A stretch of DNA of 38,686 bases, from assembly GCA_021775105.1 (NCBI GenBank), contig JAJFIJ010000194.1, positions 1-38,686 of the forward strand. Direction: 5' to 3'. Shown here in pieces: positions 8,386 to 15,502 of this stretch. Position 1 is the stretch's first letter; each line of letters begins with the position of its first letter. Below the pieces are notes generated by a model that saw only the letters and a program-made list of their open reading frames with translations, did not search any database and was not told where the DNA came from. This stretch comes from Rhodospirillales bacterium (GTDB taxonomy: Bacteria; Pseudomonadota; Alphaproteobacteria; Rhodospirillales; Casp-alpha2). A program made the position numbers and the translations under genes.

Positions 8386-8882
8386 ACGAACAGCCGACAT
8401 TGATTATTGAGCCGCTTGGCAAACAGCACAACCGGGCGGCTTTTTCCTGTGGCATAGACGACCTCAATACCTACTTCCAGCGTCAGGCGTCCCAGGACAT
8501 CAGAAGGCGGATCGCGCGGGTATTTGTTGTCCGCCCGGAAAGTGACGATCAAACCGTGCTTGGCTATTACACCCTGAGCGCTCTATCAATCGACCTTTCG
8601 GCTTTGCCGCCTGGCCTTGCCAAAAAACTGCCCAGACACCCGGTTCCCGCCGCCCTGATCGGACGACTGGCCGTGAACTTAGAATGTCAGGGTACAGGCA
8701 TCGGCCGCATTCTTCTTGCCGATGCCCTTAAACGCACACTCGCCGTTGGCGATGAGATCGCCATCCATGCGATGGTCGTCGACGCTCTGAATGCCGAAGC
8801 CGAAGCCTTTTATCTGGGTTTCGGATTTGCCAAACTGGGGTCCGATACAAATCGTCTGTTTTTGCCCCTGAAATCGATCTGA
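8382..8882 (+). CDS. GNAT-family toxin, TacT-like
   Basis: 166-aa GNAT acetyltransferase toxin. Characterised TacT-type toxins acetylate the amino group of aminoacyl-tRNA and stop translation. Family marks: N-terminal EPLGKQHNRAAFSCGIDDLNTYF (in part, residues about 8-30), QASQDIRRRIARVFV, and the acetyl-CoA loop around QGTGIGRILLADAL (about 105-118). The C-terminal AEAFYLGFGFAKL contains the conserved Tyr/Phe pair preceding the end strand. The length is standard. It is the second gene of the pair and overlaps the antitoxin by 4 bases. The locus borders AT-rich DNA, consistent with a mobile accessory module, although the two genes themselves have host-like composition. Confidence 0.92.
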   Translation: MNEQPTLIIEPLGKQHNRAAFSCGIDDLNTYFQRQASQDIRRRIARVFVVRPESDDQTVLGYYTLSALSIDLSALPPGLAKKLPRHPVPAALIGRLAVNLECQGTGIGRILLADALKRTLAVGDEIAIHAMVVDALNAEAEAFYLGFGFAKLGSDTNRLFLPLKSI

Positions 8883-8956
8883 CTCTTTCAGCAACGAAAT
8901 TAACTTCTCCGCCAAAATCCCCTTTCGTTCTTCCCAATCCGCGCTACCCTGTTTGA

Positions 8957-11263
8957 ATGGTTGAGCGTGAGCACATAAAACCGCGCAGCCGGGGGGTGCG
9001 GTGGGTTCTGATAACGATTGTCAGCTTGCTGGTGATTGTTGTCGGGGCGGGCGCGGTTGCCGTGCAACAGCGACTGGTGCTTGCCGACTGGGTCATCGGC
9101 GAAGCCGCGCGGCACTTCGGGTTTGACGAAGTCCGCTATAAATTGTCCCGCCTGGAAATTGATGGCGCGACGGTCCGGGATATTTCGCTCGGCCCTGAAC
9201 TCCGGCTCGGAGTTGTTGATGTTGGTTATTCGCTTTCCCGTCTTATGGAGGGGCGGATTGACAGGATCACGGTATCGGACGGTGACATCGACATCAGCAC
9301 TCCCGATGACGGCGCTATCGGCAAAATCAGGGCCCTCTCACAATCCGGGGCCGACACCAGGTCCCCTGCGCCACCTCTCGTTCTGCCCGACATCACCGTT
9401 CAGAACGTCAAGATTCACGGAACCATTGATAGCGCAACGCTGGCGGTTGAAATCGATGCTGATCTGAAGCCCGACCTGTCCGGCGCGTTTTCGCTGGCTG
9501 GCACCGCGTCTTATCGGCTCCCGAACCGTTTGATGAGCGTGAAAAATCTCACGATCAACGGACAACTGGCAAGCGGCGGCACATCCGGCGACCTGACCCT
9601 GAAAAATGCAACCCTTACCGACCAAAGCGCGGTTAACTGGTTCCCGCCCCTGCGCGTTTCCGGCAAGGGGCGGTATGCCAACTCAAACGTGACCTTTTCA
9701 ATTCTTGCCGCCGACCTGAAGAACCGGCTTTCAACAACCGTGGTGGGGGATGCCGAACTAACAGCCCGTTCGGCAACGGCGAAGATCACCATCCCGAATG
9801 TCTCGTTTTCAACCGATGGCCTGCAGCCCGGTGACCTTTCGCCGCTGGCGCGTCTGCCGATCCCCGTTAAGGGCACGATCAGCGGCTCCGCAACACTTTC
9901 ATGGCAGAATGATCGACCGGCGGTTAAGGCCGATATTCGGTTGAGTGGCGGCGGTGTGACAGTTGATAAATCATCCCTGAAAGGCATGCAGGCGCGGATT
10001 ACGGCTCAATGGCCGACCGCTGATAATCGGGCGCGGATTGCCGTTCATGTCCCCCACGCGGTGGCCCGTCACGAAGGCATGCCGTTTCGTATCAGATCGA
10101 CAGCGGCTACGGCCATGATCGATCCGGCGACGGAGAAAATTCAGTTTTCGCTACCCATTCTGCAGTTCAGCCACATGGCAGCCACGCCCCTGTTTGCCCC
10201 GCTGCGTCTCAGAGGCAGGGGCGACCTGACAGGCGGGCGTCTCGGATTCAACCTGTCGGCATTCCTTGACGTCCCCGCGCTATCCCAGAATCTGGTAAAC
10301 GTCACCGGGCAGCACCGGCTGGACGATGGCAGCGGTCGGGCGAGCGTTAAAATACCCGAACTGAATTTCGCCCCCGGTGTACTGGAACCCGCTGATATCG
10401 CATCGGCATTGGCCCTGCTTCAGAAAGTGACGGGACAGGTTTCCGGGCAATCCGACCTGTCGTGGTCACCGTCCGGTTACTCAGCTTCCGGACGGCTCAG
10501 GTTATCCGATCTGGCGTTGGCGACAGATACCCTTTCGGTCAGGGGAATTACCACCGATTTGCAGCTGTCCAGTCTGCTGCCGCCAAGAACTGCATCACCG
10601 CAAACGGTCAAGGCGGCACGCATCTCAAGCGGTGTCGTACTGGAAAACCCGCACATTACATTCTCCATCGCCGACGCTTCGAAGGACGCCCCCCCGGTCG
10701 TGATTATTCACAAAATCGCCGCAGAATTCATCGGCGGCAATATTTCGATAAGTGAATTACGCGCAGATCCGGAGGCAACGACGCATCGGTTCACCCTTGA
10801 TCTGGACAATCTGGACCTTCAACAGGTGTTCGCGCTTGTTGAACTGGAAGGGGTGTCAGGGACAGGGAAACTGAGCGGTAAAATTCCGTTGTCGATTACC
10901 GGCGACGACGTGGTGATCTCGGATGGGCAGCTTACAAGTAGCGCTCCGGGTATCCTGCGGTTCCGCTCTGCCAAGGCCCGTCAGGCACTGGCCGGAGGCG
11001 GCGAGCAGGTTGACCTGCTGCTGCGTGTGCTTGATGATTTTCACTACAACAGGCTTTCCTTGAAAATTGGCCGGAAAAGTTCCGGCGCCGCGCATCTGGG
11101 GCTTCATCTCGGCGGCCATAATCCTGCCATAAAGGACGGGCATGCTTTTAACCTGAACATCAATTTACAGGGAAACGTTGATCGTTTGCTTGCCACTGTT
11201 CTGGAGGGCTATCGCTTGTCGGACCGCGCCATACGCGCTACCGTCGGGGCCGGACAGAAATGA
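8957..11263 (+). CDS. ydbH: YdbH-family AsmA-like intermembrane lipid transport protein
   Basis: 768-aa protein with one N-terminal membrane segment (residues about 14-37, WVLITIVSLLVIVVGAGAV) and a long beta-rich periplasmic body of repeating short strands, as in AsmA-like bridge proteins. In E. coli, YdbH, TamB and YhdP are partly redundant in moving phospholipid to the outer membrane, and YdbH works with the lipoprotein YnbE, with YdbL modulating the pair. The C-terminal region (about 550-768, including GGNISISELRADPEATTHRF) is the conserved YdbH domain. The genes that follow are ynbE-like and ydbL-like, which confirms the assignment. The ATG at 8957 has a poor ribosome site; no better in-frame start preserves the membrane segment. 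Confidence 0.9.
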   Translation: MVEREHIKPRSRGVRWVLITIVSLLVIVVGAGAVAVQQRLVLADWVIGEAARHFGFDEVRYKLSRLEIDGATVRDISLGPELRLGVVDVGYSLSRLMEGRIDRITVSDGDIDISTPDDGAIGKIRALSQSGADTRSPAPPLVLPDITVQNVKIHGTIDSATLAVEIDADLKPDLSGAFSLAGTASYRLPNRLMSVKNLTINGQLASGGTSGDLTLKNATLTDQSAVNWFPPLRVSGKGRYANSNVTFSILAADLKNRLSTTVVGDAELTARSATAKITIPNVSFSTDGLQPGDLSPLARLPIPVKGTISGSATLSWQNDRPAVKADIRLSGGGVTVDKSSLKGMQARITAQWPTADNRARIAVHVPHAVARHEGMPFRIRSTAATAMIDPATEKIQFSLPILQFSHMAATPLFAPLRLRGRGDLTGGRLGFNLSAFLDVPALSQNLVNVTGQHRLDDGSGRASVKIPELNFAPGVLEPADIASALALLQKVTGQVSGQSDLSWSPSGYSASGRLRLSDLALATDTLSVRGITTDLQLSSLLPPRTASPQTVKAARISSGVVLENPHITFSIADASKDAPPVVIIHKIAAEFIGGNISISELRADPEATTHRFTLDLDNLDLQQVFALVELEGVSGTGKLSGKIPLSITGDDVVISDGQLTSSAPGILRFRSAKARQALAGGGEQVDLLLRVLDDFHYNRLSLKIGRKSSGAAHLGLHLGGHNPAIKDGHAFNLNINLQGNVDRLLATVLEGYRLSDRAIRATVGAGQK

Positions 11264-11288
11264 CAGACTGAAATGAACGGGAGGCCAC

Positions 11289-11489
11289 GTGAACTCAATT
11301 CGCCCCCTCTTATCGGGATTTATGGTGACCGTGCTGCTCGGCATCGGTGGCTGTTCGCCAACCGTCAAGGTCGAGGCACCGTCTGAACCCATCACCATCA
11401 ATCTCAACATCAAGCTGGATGCCGATGTGCGTCTCAAGCTGGAAAAATCCGCTGATAGCGATATCACGGAAAATCCGGAGGTCTTCTGA
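11289..11489 (+). CDS. ynbE: YnbE-family outer-membrane lipoprotein
   Basis: 66-aa lipoprotein precursor. The signal sequence ends at LLGIGGC, giving a lipidated Cys at residue 22, after which the short mature chain SPTVKVEAPSEPITINLNIK forms the beta strand expected to complete the YdbH bridge at the outer membrane. The second residue after Cys is Pro, not Asp, consistent with outer-membrane sorting. GTG start with GGGAGG at 11279-11284. It lies 25 bp after ydbH and 2 bp before ydbL: a standard three-gene operon. Confidence 0.9.
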   Translation: MNSIRPLLSGFMVTVLLGIGGCSPTVKVEAPSEPITINLNIKLDADVRLKLEKSADSDITENPEVF

Positions 11490-11491
11490 CG

Positions 11492-11854
11492 ATGACACAA
11501 ATACACTCCCCCCTCCTGTCACGTCGCAAATTTGCCGGTCGCCTTTTCGCTGCCATTCTGCTTGGCGGCATGCTTGGCCTGTCCGCTCCGGCAAACGCCC
11601 AGTCCCTGAACAGTCTGAAAGCATCCGGCAAGGTTGGCGAAGCCTATGACGGTTATGCCCGGGCACGGGACGGCTCGGTTCAGGGAACAGTCAACACCGT
11701 CAATGCCAAACGCCGCGCGATCTATAACAAGCGCGCCGGAGAACAGGGCATATCAGCCGAACAGGTCGGTCGGGTCTATGCCGCCCAGATCATTGCAAAG
11801 GCACCCGGCGGCACCTGGATTCTGATGGAAAACGGAAGCTGGCGGCAAAAATAG
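11492..11854 (+). CDS. ydbL: YdbL-family periplasmic protein (DUF1318) with Tat-like signal
   Basis: 120-aa exported protein of the DUF1318/YdbL family. YdbL has been described as a chaperone-like modulator of YdbH-YnbE interaction. The signal peptide ends near SAPANA-QSL (about residue 36), and the mature domain contains the family hallmarks GEAYDGYARARDGS, VNAKRRAIYNKRA and AAQIIAKAPGGTWI. The n-region contains SRRKFAGRL, a good twin-arginine pattern, which would mean folded export by Tat rather than Sec; E. coli YdbL is not known to need Tat, so this is a point to check. It is the last gene of the ydbH operon. Confidence 0.88.
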   Translation: MTQIHSPLLSRRKFAGRLFAAILLGGMLGLSAPANAQSLNSLKASGKVGEAYDGYARARDGSVQGTVNTVNAKRRAIYNKRAGEQGISAEQVGRVYAAQIIAKAPGGTWILMENGSWRQK

Positions 11855-11947
11855 ATAAACTGTTCAGGTTGTTTTCAGGGAAATCGCCGATGCTGTCGAC
11901 ATTAGATCGATAGAGTCGACGTCCATCTCTTGAGACAGGTTACCCGT

Positions 11948-12475
11948 ATGTTATCTTACCGTTTTTCTGGAACCCGGCTGTTGAGTAGAATTCGCCCGAC
12001 CCTGCTTATGCTGTTTGTTGTTTCCGGGTTGCTGGCGATTTTCGACAGCTCAACAGCCAAGGCCCAGACCCCTGTATCCATTGTCTGGAAAACCAAAATG
12101 AAATTTGGTGACGTCGCCAGTGATGTCGATGTGGCGGGCTCGGTTATTATTGACGCGGTTGCCAACAGCCGCTCGGTTACCGGTGGCGCCGTTGATTTTG
12201 GGGGTGTCTGGAAACGCGGAAAATTCCAGCTTCTGGGCGACAGCAAAGCTTATGTTATCGTCACTTTGCCGTCTTCAATTGTTTTGCAAAATGGTAGCGG
12301 AGCCTTTTCAATCACGGTCAATAATATTCATATGAATTTGACCAACCCCATTCGATTATCAAAGCAGGGGAAAAAGACGATCTATATTGGCGGAACGGTC
12401 GTCGTTACGGTCAATCAGAAAAACAAGACCTATAACGATATCGGCACCCTGACGATAGACGCCGATTATCTGTAA
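11948..12475 (+). CDS. DUF4402 surface protein (pilin-like subunit 1)
   Basis: 175-aa exported protein. The signal peptide ends at STAKA-QTPVS (about residue 38). The mature chain is beta-rich with the DUF4402 layout: an N-terminal strand, a central GKFQLLGDSKAYVIVTLPSS, and a C-terminal IYIGGTVVVTVNQKNKTYND followed by the terminal strand TLTIDADYL. DUF4402 domains resemble fimbrial subunits of chaperone-usher systems. ATG 11948 is preferred over the TTG 18 bases upstream because AGACAGG lies 8 bases before it. It converges on the PapD-like chaperone gene across a bidirectional terminator and is transcribed opposite to the other two subunits, so it has its own promoter. It is probably a minor or alternative subunit. 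Confidence 0.75.
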   Translation: MLSYRFSGTRLLSRIRPTLLMLFVVSGLLAIFDSSTAKAQTPVSIVWKTKMKFGDVASDVDVAGSVIIDAVANSRSVTGGAVDFGGVWKRGKFQLLGDSKAYVIVTLPSSIVLQNGSGAFSITVNNIHMNLTNPIRLSKQGKKTIYIGGTVVVTVNQKNKTYNDIGTLTIDADYL

Positions 12476-12482
12476 ACATAAA

Positions 12483-12513
12483 AAAACGGCTGACGTCATC
12501 CGTCAGCCGTTTT
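12483..12513. terminator. Bidirectional intrinsic terminator
   Basis: Perfect 13-bp stem AAAACGGCTGACG / CGTCAGCCGTTTT with a 5-base loop, with A-rich and T-rich flanks on both sides. It lies between the convergent DUF4402 gene (stop 12475) and the chaperone gene (stop 12535) and should end both transcripts. Confidence 0.92.
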
Positions 12514-12534
12514 AATTCGTCAAATCATCCGAAT

Positions 12535-13425
12535 TTACGGTATCGAAAGCTCCGTCTTGGCCATCAGCTTACCGCCAGCATCGGCGATTGTGCTGTAGGT
12601 CAGGTTCAGTTTCCCGCCCTTGAGCGTCACCCCGTCCGGAACGCGAAGCTGCATTTCAACGGTGCGGAAAGAATTAGGCGCATATAATGCAAGACGATTG
12701 ATCTGACCAATGATCACACCTTCATCACTTCCCGAATTATAAGTCGCAACAAGATCACCGAACGACGAGCGGTTACCTTCCCGGTTGATTTTGAATTTCA
12801 GTAAAGGCGGTTTGTTCGCTTCCCTGGCCGCTTCAATCTTCAGGTCAGACATAGCGATCTTAAGTTCTGTTTTTCCGTGGCGGACGATAACCGGAATGCT
12901 GATGCCGTAAATGGGGACCAGACGAATTGCGATATCTGTATCATTGGCGGTTTGTTCGACACTTTGTCCGGCGTCATCGGGAACCCCGCGAAACAAGAGG
13001 TGAGAACGGTATTCGCCGTCTGCCAGGCCTTTCGGTTTGCGCAGCAAAACCCGTACAGCCTGCGCCGCCCCCGGTTTAAGTGTCACTTGACGCGGCGAGT
13101 AGCGAACCAGCTTGCCAGCAAAATTCTGACCGGGGTCGGGTTTATCAATTTCCAGAACCCCGCCGTCATCTTTCATCCGCATGTTGGTCACTGAAATTCG
13201 GTAAGTTGCCGTTGCTGATCCGCGGTTGAGGAGAGTCAGTTGCGTTGTCCGTTCGCGGCCTTCAAAAACCACCCGCGTCGGTGCAACAACCAGATCGCCT
13301 GCCCCCTGCGCCAAGGCGGAACTCTGGATAACAGCAGTGCTTCCCAGCACGGTCAGCAGTCCGGCAATAAATACACGCCCAACTCCATCCCGAACGTGCG
13401 TGTAGACATATTGTACTAATTCCAT
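12535..13425 (-). CDS. PapD-like periplasmic pilus chaperone
   Basis: 296-aa periplasmic chaperone. A signal peptide (residues about 15-40, ending near SSALAQ) precedes an N-terminal immunoglobulin-like domain with the pilus-chaperone pattern: LVVAPTRVVFEGRERTTQL, NRGSATATYRISV, then VRYSPRQVTLKPGAAQAVR and GEYRSHLLFRGVPD. Such chaperones complete the fold of fibre subunits in the periplasm and hand them to the usher. The length is somewhat above the classical 230-250 aa. It lies downstream of the two minus-strand DUF4402 genes and opposite the usher-like gene, completing a subunit, chaperone and usher set. The start ATG 13423-13425 is supported by a GGGCAGAG purine stretch. Confidence 0.85.
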   Translation of the reverse strand: MELVQYVYTHVRDGVGRVFIAGLLTVLGSTAVIQSSALAQGAGDLVVAPTRVVFEGRERTTQLTLLNRGSATATYRISVTNMRMKDDGGVLEIDKPDPGQNFAGKLVRYSPRQVTLKPGAAQAVRVLLRKPKGLADGEYRSHLLFRGVPDDAGQSVEQTANDTDIAIRLVPIYGISIPVIVRHGKTELKIAMSDLKIEAAREANKPPLLKFKINREGNRSSFGDLVATYNSGSDEGVIIGQINRLALYAPNSFRTVEMQLRVPDGVTLKGGKLNLTYSTIADAGGKLMAKTELSIP

Positions 13426-13528
13426 GATCTCTGCCCTAATACTTTGCTATATTGTGCCCTATCTTACGGGCTAATATGATTCCCGACAACAGCATTTAGC
13501 CATTTCTTTGTTTTACCGCTACAACATT

Positions 13529-14557
13529 TCATTCATAGGAAATGGTAATATTGACAAAGGGGCTGTTGGTGACAACTGGCCCCCCGGATCCGGTGCCACC
13601 CGAGGATGCGGCGCTTCCGCTATCTGCACCCCCGCCTGCTTCGCCAGAGGTGCCTGCCCCGGTCGCGCTGGTGGTCCCACTGGTATTTCCTGCCGCCGAA
13701 CCGCCCTGCTGCGCCGGTGTCGCCGTGCCGATATTGAATACAGCGCTTCCGGAACTGCCGAGCGACGGCGTCCCCCCGGCATCATGCAGGAAAGACTGAA
13801 TATTTACACTGGTTTGTCCGGACGTAAAACTGGTCGGGCCGGGCAATGAGATACCGTAAGCCTGATTTGGCGCTCCGGAAACCGCAACAGCCGAACCGGT
13901 TCCCAGCACGGCACGCGCAGACTGGCCGCGTCCGGAAAACCTGGCGGCAACCTGCTGCGCGGTGGCCGGACCGGTCGTTGGGCCGGTGGTGGTTGTCGTC
14001 GTTGTGGTCGTCGTTGTCGTTGTCGCGGGTGAAGATAGCGGCCGGAAGGTAGATGTAATCGGCGCTTCAATGGCATCACCCGTCGCTGTGGTAATAGCAC
14101 CATCACCGTTGGCATCGCCGGTAGTCTCAACGATGGCGGCGACAACAGGTGTGGTAACGGTTGCCGCGACACCCGTTATCGTCAAATAAATAAATTTTTC
14201 CGTGGTCGTGCCGATTTCCCGCACGCGCAGGGTGACATATTCGGTTTCACCCGGCACCAAGGCGGCAAGTTCAGCATCCAGAGTAAATGTGAAGGTACCA
14301 TTGCCATTATCAACGGCGCTGCCTTTTGTCGGTCCTTCCAGAAATTCATATGAAATTGTCGTTGTTGTGGTTTCGGAATCAAAGAAAATATCAACAGACG
14401 CAAAATCGCTGTCGATAACGTCGACACCGCCAACACCACCAACACTGTTATACAGCGTTACAGACGCCGTGCCCGATGTTTGTCCCGCCAGCACCGGCCA
14501 CGACAGCATCACCACGAGTGCCAGTCCCACAAAAACCGGAAGGTGACGCATTAGCAT
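13529..14557 (-). CDS. Large mosaic DUF4402-type surface subunit, possible tip adhesin
   Basis: 342-aa exported protein. ATG 14557 is chosen because it begins the signal peptide (MLMRHLPVFVGLALVVMLSW, cleaved near PVLA-GQ) and has AGGAA upstream; a longer GTG frame adds 11 unlikely residues. The N-terminal module (about 24-130) looks like a cadherin-type beta domain. A DANGDGAI calcium-loop-like motif follows, then an unbroken run of 12 Thr (about 188-199). The C-terminal half has DUF4402 features (GSAVAVSGAPNQAYGISLPG; final strand FVNITISYE), but its last strand is separated from the rest by a Gly/Ser/Ala-rich insert of about 50 residues. It lies between the small pilin gene and the chaperone gene on the same strand. 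Two-domain architecture is what a tip adhesin would have; binding target unknown. Confidence 0.75.
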   Translation of the reverse strand: MLMRHLPVFVGLALVVMLSWPVLAGQTSGTASVTLYNSVGGVGGVDVIDSDFASVDIFFDSETTTTTISYEFLEGPTKGSAVDNGNGTFTFTLDAELAALVPGETEYVTLRVREIGTTTEKFIYLTITGVAATVTTPVVAAIVETTGDANGDGAITTATGDAIEAPITSTFRPLSSPATTTTTTTTTTTTTGPTTGPATAQQVAARFSGRGQSARAVLGTGSAVAVSGAPNQAYGISLPGPTSFTSGQTSVNIQSFLHDAGGTPSLGSSGSAVFNIGTATPAQQGGSAAGNTSGTTSATGAGTSGEAGGGADSGSAASSGGTGSGGPVVTNSPFVNITISYE

Positions 14558-14686
14558 CGAAAAGGGTTCCTTTGCCCGGCAGCAGAACACGCACTGCCCG
14601 ACTCCATTATGCCAAAAAGAAAATCCGGCGGAAAGCCTGCTACACGCGGGCCATCGCCGGATTATCCAAAATCAGAGGTCGAATTG

Positions 14687-14720
14687 ATTTTCATCTCCCC
14701 AATTCAAAGGAGATGAAAAT
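14687..14720. terminator. 12-bp inverted repeat after the small pilin gene
   Basis: ATTTTCATCTCC / GGAGATGAAAAT form a perfect 12-bp stem with a 10-base loop. It begins 10 bp beyond the stop of the 169-aa pilin gene on the minus strand and precedes the mosaic subunit gene. It could terminate most pilin transcripts, or protect the 3' end, making the small subunit more abundant than the genes downstream. Confidence 0.6.
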
Positions 14721-14729
14721 ACATACACC

Positions 14730-15239
14730 TTACGGGTAAACGACGTCGACCGTATAGGTTCCGCTGTAGGTGCCGCCGCCGTGGTTAGCGGGGATGGCGA
14801 GCGAACCACCAACGGTGACGGTAGCGTCTCCAGTACCGTCCAATGCCGCTGGAGACGTCTCATCAAGGGTCAGCTGCAAGTCAGCCCCCGTGCCGCCGGT
14901 CAACGCAATTGGCGATCCCGGCAATGAAACAGTGATGTTGGCCAAAGGTTCACCGGTGACGGCGGCGGTTCCCAAAGAGGTCGCACCAGCCAAGGCAACG
15001 ACACCGCCGGTGAAGGAAATTGCCGCACCACTGGACGGCAATACGGCCGTTCCGGCTGAACCACCCGGGGAAAGTGTCCCGAAATTCAATAGTGTACCTG
15101 CGGCAACGGAGACTGGCTTTTTGATAATAACCGAAGCGGTACCGGTGCCTTGAGCGGCCTGAGCGCCAGCGGAGATAAGACCCGCGCCAATAATTCCTGC
15201 CGCAGCGACCAACAATTTTCTCGAAAAAAGCAATTTCAT
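14730..15239 (-). CDS. DUF4402 major pilin-like subunit
   Basis: 169-aa exported protein. The signal peptide (LLVAAAGIIGAGLISAGAQA) is cut near residue 28, giving a mature chain AQGTGTASVIIKKPVSVAAG of about 141 residues that is rich in Gly, Thr, Ala and Val and has no Cys. The DUF4402 pattern is complete: LNFGTLSPGG, GGVVALAG, VTGEPLANITVSLPG, VTVGGSLAIPAN and the terminal TYSGTYTVDVVYP. Size, composition and first position in the minus-strand cluster suggest the major structural subunit. Its start has GAAAGGT upstream. The usher-like gene is divergent, with 263 bp between the two, so a shared regulatory region is likely. A hairpin directly downstream may boost its dosage over the following genes. 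Confidence 0.82.
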   Translation of the reverse strand: MKLLFSRKLLVAAAGIIGAGLISAGAQAAQGTGTASVIIKKPVSVAAGTLLNFGTLSPGGSAGTAVLPSSGAAISFTGGVVALAGATSLGTAAVTGEPLANITVSLPGSPIALTGGTGADLQLTLDETSPAALDGTGDATVTVGGSLAIPANHGGGTYSGTYTVDVVYP

Positions 15240-15502
15240 AATACTGACCTTTCTTTACGCCGGGACACCAATCCATCCCGTTTCAAATTCTTTGATGTGG
15301 TTCCTCAAGAGCCGAATGCAATTCGAGATGCACCAATCATGTTTACGGAACCTAAGCATCGAACCTGACAGTTTCCTGACGGGTTAAATTTTTTTTCCAC
15401 CCCGCGCAAAATTTCACTAACTCAATGAAATAATTGGGTTTTAACAGAAATTTAAGATGCGAAATGAGATAGTACGGTCGCGATATTGTTAGTTGTAGAA
15501 TA

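Noticed and set aside
13962-14189. Plus-strand ORF with a run of Val residues
   Set aside because: It is the antisense shadow of the poly-Thr tract in the minus-strand mosaic subunit.
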